A DNA stretch of 64,000 bases from Sphingomonas phyllosphaerae (GCA_036946405.1 JAQIJC010000001.1:875001-939000), one strand, 5' to 3'; counted from the stretch's first letter, positions 1 through 8,865 are shown. The notes: generated from the letters alone by a model not told the origin. A program made the numbers and translations.

Positions 1-456
1 CCCAAGGTGTTCCGCCTCGTTTCCAAGGACAAGCTCGCCGAGGGCGTGTTCAAGGGCGAGACGATTAACACTCCGTCGATGCTGGCGGTCGAGGATGCGA
101 TCTGGGCGCTCGAATGGGCCAAGTCGCTGGGGAAGGGCGGACTGATCGCGCGCTCCGACGCCAATGCCGCCGCGCTCGACCGGATCGTCGCCGAGCGCGA
201 CTGGCTGGGGCATCTCGCCGAGGACGAGGCGTCGCGGTCGAAGACCAGCGTGTGCCTGACCGTCGAGGGCGCCGACGCCGACTTCATCAAGAAGTTCGCC
301 GCGCTGCTCGAAAAGGAAGACGCCGCCTATGACGTCGCGGGCTATCGCGACGCGCCGGCCGGGCTGCGCATCTGGTGCGGCGCGACGGTGGATACTGCCG
401 ATATCGAGGCGCTCGGCCCGTGGCTCGACTGGGCCTACGCCACCGCGAAGGCATGA
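1..456 (+). CDS. serC: Phosphoserine aminotransferase, C-terminal part (cut by window start)
   Basis: The reading frame is open from base 1 and ends at a TGA at 454-456, giving about 151 C-terminal residues of SerC. SerC is the PLP enzyme that transaminates 3-phosphohydroxypyruvate to phosphoserine, the step after SerA. The visible part (FKGETINTPSML..., GLIARSDANAAALD..., a C-terminal GLRIWCGATVD block) matches the small domain of the alphaproteobacterial SerC form. The PLP lysine lies upstream of the window. It is followed after 148 bp by serA on the same strand, so the two probably form a serine-synthesis operon even though a large palindromic repeat lies between them. There is an internal ATG at 7, but it is not a real start. 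Confidence 0.9.
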   Translation, partial: PKVFRLVSKDKLAEGVFKGETINTPSMLAVEDAIWALEWAKSLGKGGLIARSDANAAALDRIVAERDWLGHLAEDEASRSKTSVCLTVEGADADFIKKFAALLEKEDAAYDVAGYRDAPAGLRIWCGATVDTADIEALGPWLDWAYATAKA

Positions 457-464
457 CAATCTAG

Positions 465-576
465 CCCTCTCCCCTGCGGGGAGAGGGTTGGGTGAGGGGC
501 CGAGGTCTCACCGAGACGAACCTCTCTGCGAGGCTCCGACCCCTCACCCCAGCCCTCTCCCCACAGGGGAGAGGGA
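465..576. repeat. Palindromic repeat, family F (CCCTCTCCCC / GGGGAGAGGG)
   Basis: Between serC and serA lies a large inverted repeat. Each end carries its own CCCTCTCCCC...GGGGAGAGGG hairpin, and the two hairpins are joined by TTGGGTGAGGGG facing CCCCTCACCCCA, so the whole unit folds back on itself. Related copies sit at 2214-2301 and, as a half unit, at 2686-2717. These look like REP/BIME-type intergenic elements; no protein is encoded. Confidence 0.8.
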
Positions 577-604
577 GCCAGCACATTCCACGAAAGGCAC
601 CAAC

Positions 605-2182
605 ATGCCCAAGGTACTGATTTCCGACAAAATGGACCCGCGCGCTGCCGAGATCTTCCGCGAGCGCGGGGTCGAGGTCGACGTGATCACCGGCAAGACC
701 CCCGACGAGCTGAAGGCGATCATCGGCAACTATGACGGGCTCGCGATCCGCAGCTCGACCAAGGTCACCAAGGACATCCTCGAACACGCCACCAACCTGA
801 AGGTCGTCGGCCGCGCCGGGATCGGGGTCGATAACGTCGACATCCCTGCCGCCTCGGCAAAGGGCGTGGTGGTGATGAACACGCCGTTCGGCAATTCGAT
901 CACCACCGCCGAACACGCGATCGCGCTGATGTTCGCGCTCGCGCGCCAGCTGCCCGAGGCCGACGCCTCGACGCAGGCGGGCAAGTGGGAGAAGAACCGC
1001 TTCATGGGCGTCGAGGTCACCGGCAAGACGCTCGGTCTGATCGGCGCGGGCAACATCGGCTCGATCGTCGCCGACCGCGCTTTGGGGCTGAAGATGAAGG
1101 TCGTGGCCTTCGACCCGTTCCTTACCGAGGAGCGGGCGGTGGAATTGGGCGTGACCAAGGTAACGCTCGACGAGCTGCTGGCGCGCGCCGACTTCATCAC
1201 GCTGCACACGCCGCTGACCGACCAGACCCGCAACATCCTTTCGGCGGAAAATCTCGCCAAGACCAAGAAGGGCGTGCGGATCGTCAATTGCGCGCGCGGC
1301 GGGCTGATCGACGAGGCCGCGCTCAAGGAAGGGCTCGACTCGGGGCATATCGCGGGCGCGGCGCTCGACGTGTTCGTGACCGAGCCGGCCAAGGAGAGCC
1401 CACTGTTCGGCACCCCGAACTTCGTCTCGACCCCGCATCTCGGCGCGTCGACCACCGAGGCGCAGGTCAATGTCGCGATCCAGGTCGCCGAACAGATGGC
1501 CGACTATCTGGTCTCGGGCGGCGTCACCAACGCGCTCAACGTCCCCAGCCTGTCGGCCGAGGAAGCGCCGAAGCTGCGCCCGTATATGGGGCTGGCCGAG
1601 AAGCTCGGCTCGCTGGTCGGGCAGCTCGCGACCGGCGCGATCGACCGCGTCTCGATCCACCGCGAGGGCGCAGCGGCGGACCTCAACCCCAAGCCGCTGA
1701 CCAGCGCGGTGCTGACCGGCTTCCTGCGCCAGCAGACCGACACGGTGAACATGGTCAACGCGCCGGTGCTGGCGCGCGACCGCGGCATGGAAGTGCGCGA
1801 GATCCGCACCGAGCGTGAGGGCGATTACCACACGCTGTTGCGCGTCGCGGTCCGCACCGCCGACGGCGAGCGCTCGGTCGCGGGGACGCTGTTCGGCGAC
1901 AGCGCGCAGCGGCTGGTCGAGCTGTTCGGGATCAAGGTCGAGGCCGATCTGACCGGCGCGATGCTGTATGTGGTCAACGAGGACGCGCCGGGCTTCATCG
2001 GTCGCATCGGGACGCTACTCGGTGAGGCGGGGGTCAACATCGGCACCTTCCACCTCGGCCGTCGCGAGGCGGGCGGCGAGGCGGTGCTGCTGCTGTCGGT
2101 CGACCAGCCGGTCGATGCCGACCTGCTCGCGCAGGTCAAGGCGCTGCCGGGCGTGAAGACCGCGATGGGGCTGTCGTTCTGA
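605..2182 (+). CDS. serA: D-3-phosphoglycerate dehydrogenase
   Basis: 525 residues. It oxidises 3-phosphoglycerate to 3-phosphohydroxypyruvate with NAD, the first step of serine synthesis in the cytoplasm. The protein starts MPKVLISDKMDPRAA; the NAD-binding GxGxxG motif (GAGNIG) is at about 147-152, the catalytic Arg lies in NCARGGLIDE near 233, and the catalytic His in the PHLGAST segment near 278. A long intervening (ASB) domain and a C-terminal ACT domain from about 453 make it the long, Type I SerA. The ACT domain usually senses serine, so feedback inhibition is expected by family. The frame is open far upstream, but homology begins at ATG 605, downstream of the repeat. Confidence 0.97.
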   Translation: MPKVLISDKMDPRAAEIFRERGVEVDVITGKTPDELKAIIGNYDGLAIRSSTKVTKDILEHATNLKVVGRAGIGVDNVDIPAASAKGVVVMNTPFGNSITTAEHAIALMFALARQLPEADASTQAGKWEKNRFMGVEVTGKTLGLIGAGNIGSIVADRALGLKMKVVAFDPFLTEERAVELGVTKVTLDELLARADFITLHTPLTDQTRNILSAENLAKTKKGVRIVNCARGGLIDEAALKEGLDSGHIAGAALDVFVTEPAKESPLFGTPNFVSTPHLGASTTEAQVNVAIQVAEQMADYLVSGGVTNALNVPSLSAEEAPKLRPYMGLAEKLGSLVGQLATGAIDRVSIHREGAAADLNPKPLTSAVLTGFLRQQTDTVNMVNAPVLARDRGMEVREIRTEREGDYHTLLRVAVRTADGERSVAGTLFGDSAQRLVELFGIKVEADLTGAMLYVVNEDAPGFIGRIGTLLGEAGVNIGTFHLGRREAGGEAVLLLSVDQPVDADLLAQVKALPGVKTAMGLSF

Positions 2183-2213
2183 TTTTTTGGGGGGCTAGTC
2201 TCGGTGAGACACC

Positions 2214-2301
2214 GGCCCCTCACCCAACCCTCTCCCCGGAGGGGAGAGGGCTAAAGTGACCCAAAAGCCCTCTCCCCTGTGGGGAGAGGGTTGGGTGAGG
2301 G
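2214..2301. repeat. Palindromic repeat, family F, second copy
   Basis: Downstream of serA, GGCCCCTCACCCAACCCTCT and its complement flank two GGGGAGAGGG-type hairpins (about 2228-2249 and 2268-2290), followed by TTGGGTGAGGGG. It has the same architecture as 465-576 and ends 38 bp before the DUF559 gene. Confidence 0.75.
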
Positions 2302-2339
2302 GTTGCCGCGCACGCTACCGCCACAGATGGTACGCGCCG

Positions 2340-2720
2340 ATGCAAATCGACCCACTCCTCCTCGACCGCGCCCGCAAGATGCGCCGTCAGATGACCGAGC
2401 CAGAAACTCGCCTGTGGCTCGCCGTCCGCGGCAAGCGCCTGAACGCCGTCAAGTTCAGCCGGCAGGTGGTAGCTGGCCCGTACATTCTCGATTTCTGCGC
2501 ACGGCTGCACAAGCTCGCCGTAGAGGTTGACGGCGACACCCACACCGACCAAGCCCGCGATGACCGGCGAACCGAATGGCTCGAAGCGCACGGCTATCGG
2601 GTTCTTCGCTTCAGCAACGCGGACGTGACGATGAATTTGGATGGGGTGCTTCAGATGATTGCCGTCGCGGTGATGACCGCCCTTCACCCGACCCTCTCCC
2701 CAGGGGGGGGAGGGCTATAA
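2340..2720 (+). CDS. DUF559 (Vsr/restriction-endonuclease-like) protein
   Basis: 126 residues from ATG 2340 (MQIDPLLLDRARKMRRQMTE). It belongs to the DUF559 family: an N-terminal helix with MTEPETRLWLAVR, then FSRQVVAGPYILDFCARLHKLAVEVDGDTH, which contains the D...E-x-D acidic pattern typical of PD-(D/E)XK-like nucleases, then an RTEWLEAHGYRVLRFSN block as in Vsr-like folds. Biochemical function is not established for this family. The frame is open upstream to 2256, but that stretch only translates the family F repeat. The last 13 codons (ALHPTLSPGGGGL) also lie inside a half copy of the same repeat. Its TAA shares one base with the ATG of hisZ, so translation may be coupled. The neighbours are housekeeping genes unrelated to nucleic acid cleavage. 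Confidence 0.85.
   Translation: MQIDPLLLDRARKMRRQMTEPETRLWLAVRGKRLNAVKFSRQVVAGPYILDFCARLHKLAVEVDGDTHTDQARDDRRTEWLEAHGYRVLRFSNADVTMNLDGVLQMIAVAVMTALHPTLSPGGGGL
2686..2717. repeat. Half copy of family F repeat at the DUF559/hisZ junction
   Basis: The 3' end of the DUF559 gene reads through ACCCGACCCTCTCCCC and a G-rich arm ending GGGAGGG. This is one hairpin of the family F repeat. The G-rich arm lies 5-7 bp before the hisZ ATG at 2720 and is the only Shine-Dalgarno-like sequence there. Confidence 0.65.
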
Positions 2721-3820
2721 TGACCGCGCTTCTGCCCGAAGGTCTTCGCGACCGCCTGCCGCCCTTCGCCGATGCCGCTGCCGCGATCGAGGCGCGGGTG
2801 CTCGCCGCGATCGGCGCGCATGGCTATGAGCGTGTCGATCCGCCGCTCGCCGAATTCGCCGACGGGCTCGGCACGCGGCTGAAGGCGGGGGCGCTCCACG
2901 ATGCGGTGCGCTTCGTCGATCCGGTGTCGCAGCGCACGCTGGCGATCCGCCCCGACCTGACCGCGCAGGTCGCGCGGATCGCGGCGACGCGGATGGGGCA
3001 CCACCCGCGCCCGGTGCGGCTCAGCTATGCCGGCGCGGTGCTCAAGCTGCGCGCCAGCCAATTGTCGCCCGCGCGCGAGACGCGACAGATCGGCGCGGAA
3101 CTGTTCGGGCTCGATTCGCTCGCCGCCGCGCAGGAGGTCGTCACCGTCGCGATCGACGCGCTGGAGGCGGCGGGCGTCACAGGTGCCTCGATCGATTTCA
3201 CGCTTCCCGACCTCGTCGACACGCTCGCCGCCGGGCCGCTGCCGGTCGCGCCCGAAGCGCTCGACACGCTGCGCCAGCGGCTCGACGCCAAGGATGCCGG
3301 CGGGGTTGCGGCGGTTGCGCCCGATTACCTGCCGTTGATCGAAGCGGCGGGCCCCTTTGAGAAGGCATTGGCGCGGCTCCGCGCGTTCGATCGCACCGGC
3401 GTGCTGGCGACGCGGCTCGACGGGCTCGCGGCGATCGCGGCGGCGGTCGGCGATCGCGTGGCGATGACACTCGACCCGACCGAGCGCCACGGCTTCGAAT
3501 ATCAGACGTGGCTTGGCTTCTCGCTGTTCGGTGGCGGAGCGGGGAGCGAGATCGGGCGCGGCGGCACTTATGCGGTCGTCCACGAGGGCGGCGCCGAGGA
3601 AGCGGCGACCGGCTTCTCGCTCTATGCCGACCGCTTGCTCGGCGATCCGCCGGTGCACGACCGCCGCCGCCTGTTCCTCCCGCTCGGCACGTCGCCCGCC
3701 GAAGCAGCGCGGCTGCGCGCGGCAGGCTGGGTCACGGTCGCGGCGCTGGCGGCCGGCGACACGCCCGAGGCCCAGGTCTGCACGCATTTCTTCGCCGACG
3801 GTGAGGCCCGCGTCTTGTAG
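2720..3820 (+). CDS. hisZ: ATP phosphoribosyltransferase regulatory subunit
   Basis: 366 residues from ATG 2720 (MTALLPEGLRDRLPP). HisZ is a class II aminoacyl-tRNA-synthetase-fold protein that has lost synthetase activity; with the short HisG it forms the first enzyme of histidine synthesis and carries feedback regulation. The sequence keeps the HisRS-like core (GLGTRLKAG..., FVDPVSQRTLAIRPDLTAQVARI, RQIGAELFG) and lacks the histidine-specific motifs of true HisRS. No hisG is nearby, so the subunit is encoded apart from its partner. The start overlaps the DUF559 stop, and purA follows after 199 bp. An Ala-Gly-rich insert near the C terminus is common in sphingomonads. Confidence 0.92.
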   Translation: MTALLPEGLRDRLPPFADAAAAIEARVLAAIGAHGYERVDPPLAEFADGLGTRLKAGALHDAVRFVDPVSQRTLAIRPDLTAQVARIAATRMGHHPRPVRLSYAGAVLKLRASQLSPARETRQIGAELFGLDSLAAAQEVVTVAIDALEAAGVTGASIDFTLPDLVDTLAAGPLPVAPEALDTLRQRLDAKDAGGVAAVAPDYLPLIEAAGPFEKALARLRAFDRTGVLATRLDGLAAIAAAVGDRVAMTLDPTERHGFEYQTWLGFSLFGGGAGSEIGRGGTYAVVHEGGAEEAATGFSLYADRLLGDPPVHDRRRLFLPLGTSPAEAARLRAAGWVTVAALAAGDTPEAQVCTHFFADGEARVL

Positions 3821-3833
3821 GCGGAACCAAATC

Positions 3834-3862
3834 CGTCATCCCGGACTTGATCCGGGACGACG
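3834..3862. repeat. Half unit of repeat family B (GGACTTGATCCGGGA)
   Basis: A CGTCATCCCGGACTTGATCC arm in the hisZ-purA gap, self-complementary around TTGATC-type sequence. Full copies occur at 5322-5403, 27191-27271, 28992-29080 and 35322-35405. The rest of the 199-bp gap shows no other clear element except a short TCCTGTCGAAGG fragment near 3970 resembling family C. Confidence 0.7.
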
Positions 3863-4019
3863 AAGGTAGCGGGACGCCGCTCCATTGCCGCGAACGCGAC
3901 GGCGGTTGACCCGCTCCCGCCCGCCCGCTACCCGCGCCCCCGACATTCCTGAACCGCCCGCGTGCCGAGTCCTGTCGAAGGGCGCGCGGGTTCGCAGCGG
4001 CAGGCGAGGAATCGCATCC

Positions 4020-5309
4020 ATGGCAAATGTGGCAGTCATCGGCGCGCAATGGGGCGACGAGGGCAAGGGCAAGATCGTCGACTGGCTGGCGGAGCGCGCC
4101 GATATGGTCGTCCGCTTTCAGGGCGGGCACAATGCCGGGCACACGCTGGTGGTCGGCGAGAACGTCTACAAGCTCTCGCTGCTGCCGTCGGGGATCGTGC
4201 GCGGCACACCGTCGGTGATCGGCAATGGCGTGGTGCTCGATCCGTGGGCGCTCAAGGCCGAGATCGAGCGGCTCGGCGCGCAGGGCGTCACCGCCACGCC
4301 CGAGACGCTGCGCATCGCCGACAATTGCGCGCTGATCCTGCCGTTCCACCGCGACCTCGACGGGCTGCGCGAGGATGCGAGCGGCGCGGGCAAGATCGGC
4401 ACGACGCGGCGCGGGATCGGCCCGGCCTATGAGGACAAGGTCGGCCGCCGCGCGATCCGCGTCTGCGACCTGGCGCACCTCGACGATCTCGGGCCTCAGC
4501 TCGACCGGCTGACCGCGCACCACGACGCGCTGCGCGCCGGCTTCGGCGAGACGCCGATCGACCGCGACGCGCTGGTCGCCGAACTGCGCGACATCGCCGG
4601 CTTCGTGCTGCCGTTCGCGCGGCCGGTGTGGCGCGATCTCAACGCCGCCAAGGAAGCCGGCAAGCGCATCCTGTTCGAGGGGGCGCAGGGCGTGCTGCTC
4701 GACATCGATCACGGCACCTATCCGTTCGTCACCTCGTCGAACACGATCGCGGGCAGCGCGGCGGGCGGCTCGGGGCTCGGCCCGGCGGCGGTCGGCTTCG
4801 TGCTGGGGATCGCCAAGGCCTACACCACGCGCGTCGGCTCCGGGCCGTTCCCGACCGAGCTGGACGACGCCACCGGCGAGCGGCTGGGGACGCGCGGGCA
4901 TGAGTTCGGCACCGTCACCGGGCGCAAGCGCCGTTGCGGCTGGTTCGACGCAGTGCTGGTACGGCAATCGGCGGCGGTCGGCGGGATCACCGGAATCGCG
5001 CTCACCAAGATCGACGTGCTCGACGGGTTCGAGGACGTGAAGATCTGCACCGGCTATCGCCTGCGCGGCGAGGTGATCGATTATTACCCGACGCATGCCG
5101 CCGATCAGGTGCTGGTCGAGCCGGTCTATGAGACGATGCCGGGCTGGCAGGAATCGACTGCGGGGGCGCGGAGCTGGGCCGATCTGCCGGCGCAGGCGAT
5201 CAAGTACATCCGCCGCGTCGAGGAACTGATCCGCTGCCCGGTGGCGCTGGTGTCGACCAGCCCGGAGCGGGCGGACACGATCCTCGTTCGCGATCCGTTT
5301 GCGGATTGA
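4020..5309 (+). CDS. purA: Adenylosuccinate synthetase
   Basis: 429 residues, the normal length. It joins IMP and aspartate with GTP to give adenylosuccinate, the first committed step to AMP. Visible signatures: the N-terminal [11 protein letters not shown] loop (about 12-22) with the catalytic Asp/His pair GGHNAGHT (about 38-45), the [15 protein letters not shown] block (about 126-140), the [22 protein letters not shown] segment near 220-240 and the TKIDVLDGF guanine-recognition motif near 330. ATG 4020 gives the expected [15 protein letters not shown] start. It lies downstream of hisZ on the same strand, an arrangement that looks operon-like but with a repeat arm in the gap. Confidence 0.97.
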   Translation: MANVAVIGAQWGDEGKGKIVDWLAERADMVVRFQGGHNAGHTLVVGENVYKLSLLPSGIVRGTPSVIGNGVVLDPWALKAEIERLGAQGVTATPETLRIADNCALILPFHRDLDGLREDASGAGKIGTTRRGIGPAYEDKVGRRAIRVCDLAHLDDLGPQLDRLTAHHDALRAGFGETPIDRDALVAELRDIAGFVLPFARPVWRDLNAAKEAGKRILFEGAQGVLLDIDHGTYPFVTSSNTIAGSAAGGSGLGPAAVGFVLGIAKAYTTRVGSGPFPTELDDATGERLGTRGHEFGTVTGRKRRCGWFDAVLVRQSAAVGGITGIALTKIDVLDGFEDVKICTGYRLRGEVIDYYPTHAADQVLVEPVYETMPGWQESTAGARSWADLPAQAIKYIRRVEELIRCPVALVSTSPERADTILVRDPFAD

Positions 5310-5321
5310 GTTGCCTGAACG

Positions 5322-5403
5322 CGTCGTCCCGGACTTGATCCGGAGCCCCGCTTTATCTCACCGTCGAGAAGAAGCGGTGCCCCGGGTCGAGCCCGGGGCG
5401 ACG
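5322..5403. repeat. Repeat family B, full copy
   Basis: CGTCGTCCCGGACTTGATCC at the left and GGTCGAGCCCGGGGCGACG at the right form long inverted arms around a variable AAGAAGCGG-containing centre. It occupies the space between the convergent purA and the secreted-protein gene and could also serve as a transcription end for both. Confidence 0.8.
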
Positions 5404-5426
5404 GTTCAAGGTCGATATAGCAACCC

Positions 5427-5891
5427 TTAGCTACGCGGCCCCGGCTGGGTCGCGGTGCCGGCCGCGCCACCCTGCGGCAGCTGATCCGACGGCGTGTTCG
5501 TCGCCTCGGTCGGCTGCCCCTGCTGCGGCTGGCCCATCGTGGTGCGCGAATTGGTCACCGCGTCCGGTCCGGTCGTCGTCGTCGAGTTGCGGCCACGCGC
5601 GCGCCGCGTCGAGCGCGTGGTGGTCGTGGTGCTGTCCGTCGACGTGCTGGGGGTCGTGGTCTGCGGCGAGCTGGTCATCGGGTCCATCGTGGAGCCGCCC
5701 ATCGTCGAGCCCCCCATCGTACCGCCGGGCTGCCCCGGCGTACCGCCGATCGTCCCCCCGGGCTGCATCGTGCCGCCCATCGAACCGCCGGTCTGGCCCA
5801 TCGTACCACCGGCGGTGCCGCCGGTCGTCTGCGCCACGGCGGCGGCGGGAAGCAAAAGGACAGCGGCGGTCATCGCGATATAGGTACGCAT
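5427..5891 (-). CDS. Secreted Gly/Thr/Ser-rich low-complexity protein
   Basis: 154 residues starting MRTYIAMTAAVLLLPAAAVAQ, a clean signal peptide with an AVA-Q cleavage site near residue 20. The mature part has many GGT, GGS and MGG units (roughly 23-72), a Thr/Ser run (about 77-95), an RRARGR basic patch and a Gln/Pro-rich tail. I recognise no enzymatic domain; a periplasmic or surface location is inferred from the leader alone. The start is supported by AAGGAGAGG just upstream of the ATG. A GGAAC-N17-CGTT promoter of the EcfG general-stress type lies 30-56 bp upstream (5922-5947), so the gene is probably stress-induced. It is convergent with purA. Confidence 0.8.
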   Translation of the reverse strand: MRTYIAMTAAVLLLPAAAVAQTTGGTAGGTMGQTGGSMGGTMQPGGTIGGTPGQPGGTMGGSTMGGSTMDPMTSSPQTTTPSTSTDSTTTTTRSTRRARGRNSTTTTGPDAVTNSRTTMGQPQQGQPTEATNTPSDQLPQGGAAGTATQPGPRS

Positions 5892-5921
5892 CGAACCTCT
5901 CCTTATATGGAATGGCTCGTC

Positions 5922-5947
5922 AACGATGCGCGAACGCCGAACGTTCC
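5922..5947 (-). promoter_or_regulatory. EcfG-type (general stress response) promoter
   Basis: On the minus strand GGAAC (5947-5943) is followed by exactly 17 bases and CGTT (5925-5922), the consensus of the alphaproteobacterial general-stress sigma factor EcfG. The CGTT lies about 30 bp before the ATG at 5891, a fitting distance for a short leader. No sigma factor or PhyR/NepR gene is in this window. Confidence 0.65.
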
Positions 5948-5967
5948 TGACAATCGGCGCGCTTTGC

Positions 5968-7044
5968 CTAACTTATGCCGCATTGCGCGCGGTGCAGCAA
6001 TGCCTGATCGGCAAGCACCAGCGCGACCATCGCCTCCACCACCGGCACGCCGCGGATCCCGACGCACGGGTCGTGGCGGCCCTTGGTCATCACCTCGGTC
6101 GCGGTGCCGTCGCGGGTGATGCTGGGGACCGGTGTCAGGATCGAGCTGGTCGGCTTGAACGCGACGCGCACCCGCACCGGTTGCCCGGTCGCGATTCCGC
6201 CCGCGATCCCGCCGGCATGATTGGCGAGGAAGTCGGGCGTGCCGTCGGCGCCGGGGCGCATCGGATCGGCGTTCTGCTCGCCCGACAGCGCCGCGGCCGC
6301 GAAGCCGTCGCCGATCTCCACGCCCTTGACCGCGTTGATCGACATGCACGCCGCGGCGAGTTCGCTATCGAGCTTCGCATAGAGCGGCGCACCCCAGCCC
6401 GCGGGCACCCCGGTCGCCTCGCACGCGATCACCGCGCCCAGCGACGAGCCGGCCTTGCGCGCCGCGTCCATCTTCGCCTCCCAGCGCGCGGCGGCACCGG
6501 CATCGGGGCAGAAGAACGGATTGGCGTCGATCTGCGCATCGTCGAACGCGGCATCATCGATCGCGTCGCCACCGATCGCCTCCACCCAGGCGCGGATGCG
6601 GACCTGCGGCACCACCGCGCGCGCCACCGCGCCGGCCGCGACCCGCGCCGCGGTCTCGCGCGCCGATGAGCGCCCGCCGCCGCGATAGTCGCGGAAGCCG
6701 TATTTGGCGTCATAGGCGTAATCGGCATGGCCGGGGCGGTACGCCTGCGCGATCGCCGAATAATCCTTGGAGCGCTGGTCGACATTCTCGATCATCAGGC
6801 TGATCGGCGTGCCGGTGGTGCGCCCCTCGAACACGCCCGAAAGGATGCGGACCTGATCCGGCTCCTGCCGCTGCGTCGTGAAGCGCGACTGGCCGGGGCG
6901 GCGGCGGTCGAGCCACGGCTGGATATCCGCCTCGGTCAGCGCGATCCCCGGCGGGCACCCGTCGATCACCGCGCCCAATGCCGGGCCGTGGCTCTCGCCC
7001 CAGGTGGTGAAACGGAAGACGCGGCCGAAGGTGTTGAAGCTCAT
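5968..7044 (-). CDS. aroC: Chorismate synthase
   Basis: 358 residues. It converts 5-enolpyruvylshikimate-3-phosphate to chorismate using reduced FMN, the last step of the common aromatic pathway. The three family signatures are present: [18 protein letters not shown] near 17-34, the R-rich [18 protein letters not shown] block near 125-142, and the C-terminal [17 protein letters not shown] block near 320-337. ATG 7044 ([20 protein letters not shown]) is the canonical start; the frame is open further upstream only because it translates repeat sequence. No clear Shine-Dalgarno sequence is seen. It lies downstream of the DNA ligase gene, separated by 230 bp with a family A repeat, so it likely has its own promoter. 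Confidence 0.97.
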   Translation of the reverse strand: MSFNTFGRVFRFTTWGESHGPALGAVIDGCPPGIALTEADIQPWLDRRRPGQSRFTTQRQEPDQVRILSGVFEGRTTGTPISLMIENVDQRSKDYSAIAQAYRPGHADYAYDAKYGFRDYRGGGRSSARETAARVAAGAVARAVVPQVRIRAWVEAIGGDAIDDAAFDDAQIDANPFFCPDAGAAARWEAKMDAARKAGSSLGAVIACEATGVPAGWGAPLYAKLDSELAAACMSINAVKGVEIGDGFAAAALSGEQNADPMRPGADGTPDFLANHAGGIAGGIATGQPVRVRVAFKPTSSILTPVPSITRDGTATEVMTKGRHDPCVGIRGVPVVEAMVALVLADQALLHRAQCGIS

Positions 7045-7157
7045 GGAGGCGCGCTTTGCCAGAAGCGCAGGGCGGGGGACAGACCCCTCTCCCGTCATTC
7101 CCGCACACCCTCCCGTCATTACCGCGTCCCGCGTCCCGCGTCCGCCGCCCCCTTCTT

Positions 7158-7251
7158 CGTCATTCCCGCGAAGGCGGGAATCCAGACGCGCAGGTTCTTG
7201 GAAGAGCCGCGACGTCAGAGGTTCTGGATTCCCGCCTGCGCGGGAATGACG
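7158..7251. repeat. Repeat family A, copy 1 (about 95 bp inverted repeat)
   Basis: Left arm CGTCATTCCCGCGAAGGCGG with GAATCCAGACGCGCAGG, centre with ACGTCAGAGGTTCTGG, and right arm CCCGCCTGCGCGGGAATGAC. The outer arms can pair over about 25 bp. Copies with the same orientation occur at 11842-11937, 12004-12099, 22664-22758 and 24916-25009, a half copy at 41304-41353 and a reversed copy at 56180-56274. Confidence 0.85.
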
Positions 7252-7274
7252 GACGGGAGGCACGGAGCGGCGGG

Positions 7275-8864
7275 TCAGGTCACCAACTTCTTCAACCCCG
7301 CCAGCGTATCCGCCTCCGCCGCCGGCTTGTCGGTCCTGATCCGCGCGATCCGCGGGAAGCGCATCGCCAGCCCGGACTTGTGCCGCTTCGATTCGTGGAT
7401 CGAATCGAACGCGATCTCCAGCACCAGCGTCTTCTCGACCTCGCGCACCGGGCCGAAGCGGTTGAGCGTATGCTGGCGCACGAAGCGGTCGAGCTGCGCG
7501 ATCTCCTGATCGGTGATCCCCTGATAGGCCTTGCCGACCGGCAGCAACTCGCCGTCCCCCGCCTTCTCACCGCTCCAGCAGCCGAAGGTGTAATCGCTGT
7601 ACCAGCTCGATCGCCGGCCATTGCCGCGCTGTGCGTACATCATCACGCAATCGGCGGTCAGCGGGTCACGCTTCCATTTGTACCACAGCCCGGTGCGCCG
7701 CCCCGCGACATACGGCGAATCGCGGCGCTTGAGCATCATGCCCTCGATCGCCGCGTCGCGCGCGCCGGCGCGGATGCCTTCCAGCGCGGTGAAGTCCTCG
7801 GCCTCGATCACGCGGCTGAGATCGAAGCGCGCGGGATCGAGCCGCGCGGCGAACGTCTCCAGCCGCACGCGCCGCTCGCTCCATGGCAGCGCGCGCAGGT
7901 CCTCGGTGCCGTCGAACAGGATATCATAGAGCCGCACGAACGCGGGCGCCTCGGCGAGCATCTTCGCCGACACCACCTTGCGCCCGAGCCGTTGTTGCAG
8001 CGCGTTGAAACTGCCCGCCTCTCCACCCTGGAAGTCGCCCCGCACCATCAGCTCGCCGTCGACGACGCCGTGCGTCGCGAAGGCGGCGGCGACATCAGGG
8101 AAGGCGCGCGTCACATCGTCGCCGGTGCGGCTGTAGAGCCGCGTCTCCCCCGCGACATGGACGAGCTGGACGCGGATGCCGTCCCACTTCCACTCCGCCG
8201 CATAATCGGCGAGATCGACACGCAGATCGTCGAGCGGATGCGCGAGCATGAACGGGCGGAACACCGGCACGTCGGCGGCGGTCGGCTGCACGCCGGTGCC
8301 CTCCGCCCAGGCGAACAGCGTCGGGTAGGGTGGCTCCAGCCCGTGCCACACCTCCTCGACCGCCTCGACGTCGAGCCCGAACGCATCCGCCAGCGCCTGT
8401 TTGGCGAGCCGCGACGATACGCCGATGCGCAGGCCGCCGGTCGCCATCTTGAGCAGCGCGAACCGCTCCTCGGCATCGAGCCGGTCGAGCATCGTCGCCA
8501 GTGCGGCCGGCGCGTCGGAACGCGACAGATGCGCCAGCCGGTCGACGACGTTCGCCACCGTCAGCGGCTCGGCGGTTTCCGGCGGGTGATCGGGTTCCGG
8601 CCACAGCAGCGCGACCGTTTCGGCGGTGTCACCGACATAGTCGCGGCTCATCCGGAACAGCACCGGATCGACCCGCGACTCGACCAATGCGCGGATCACC
8701 GCCGGCTTCACACCCGGCAGGTCGAGCTCGCCGGTCAGCGCCGCCATCGCCCAGCCGCGATCGGGGTCGGGCGTCGCGCGCAAATAATCGCCGATCAGCT
8801 TCAGCTTGGCGTTGCGCGACCGGGTGTAGATCAGCGCGTCGAGCAGGGCGGCAAACGCGTGCAC
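7275..8864 (-). CDS. ATP-dependent DNA ligase (cisplatin-damage-response type)
   Basis: 529 residues from GTG 8864 (first residues [20 protein letters not shown]), the usual length and N terminus of the bacterial ligase family annotated as cisplatin damage response ATP-dependent DNA ligase. It would seal nicks with ATP. An N-terminal helical DNA-binding domain (about 1-190) precedes the nucleotidyl-transferase core with the adenylated lysine in [10 protein letters not shown] (KxDG, near 225), [10 protein letters not shown], the [25 protein letters not shown] motif IV-V region and an OB-fold tail. The start lies 1 bp after the AsmA stop codon, implying translational coupling. In many relatives this ligase sits beside an MBL-fold exonuclease, a DEXH helicase and the PdeM endonuclease; none of these is next to it here. 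Confidence 0.9.
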   Translation of the reverse strand: MHAFAALLDALIYTRSRNAKLKLIGDYLRATPDPDRGWAMAALTGELDLPGVKPAVIRALVESRVDPVLFRMSRDYVGDTAETVALLWPEPDHPPETAEPLTVANVVDRLAHLSRSDAPAALATMLDRLDAEERFALLKMATGGLRIGVSSRLAKQALADAFGLDVEAVEEVWHGLEPPYPTLFAWAEGTGVQPTAADVPVFRPFMLAHPLDDLRVDLADYAAEWKWDGIRVQLVHVAGETRLYSRTGDDVTRAFPDVAAAFATHGVVDGELMVRGDFQGGEAGSFNALQQRLGRKVVSAKMLAEAPAFVRLYDILFDGTEDLRALPWSERRVRLETFAARLDPARFDLSRVIEAEDFTALEGIRAGARDAAIEGMMLKRRDSPYVAGRRTGLWYKWKRDPLTADCVMMYAQRGNGRRSSWYSDYTFGCWSGEKAGDGELLPVGKAYQGITDQEIAQLDRFVRQHTLNRFGPVREVEKTLVLEIAFDSIHESKRHKSGLAMRFPRIARIRTDKPAAEADTLAGLKKLVT

Positions 8865-8865
8865 G

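Noticed and set aside
2256..2339. Longer N terminus of the DUF559 protein (from 2256)
   Set aside because: Those codons are only the translated palindromic repeat; the family homology starts at ATG 2340.
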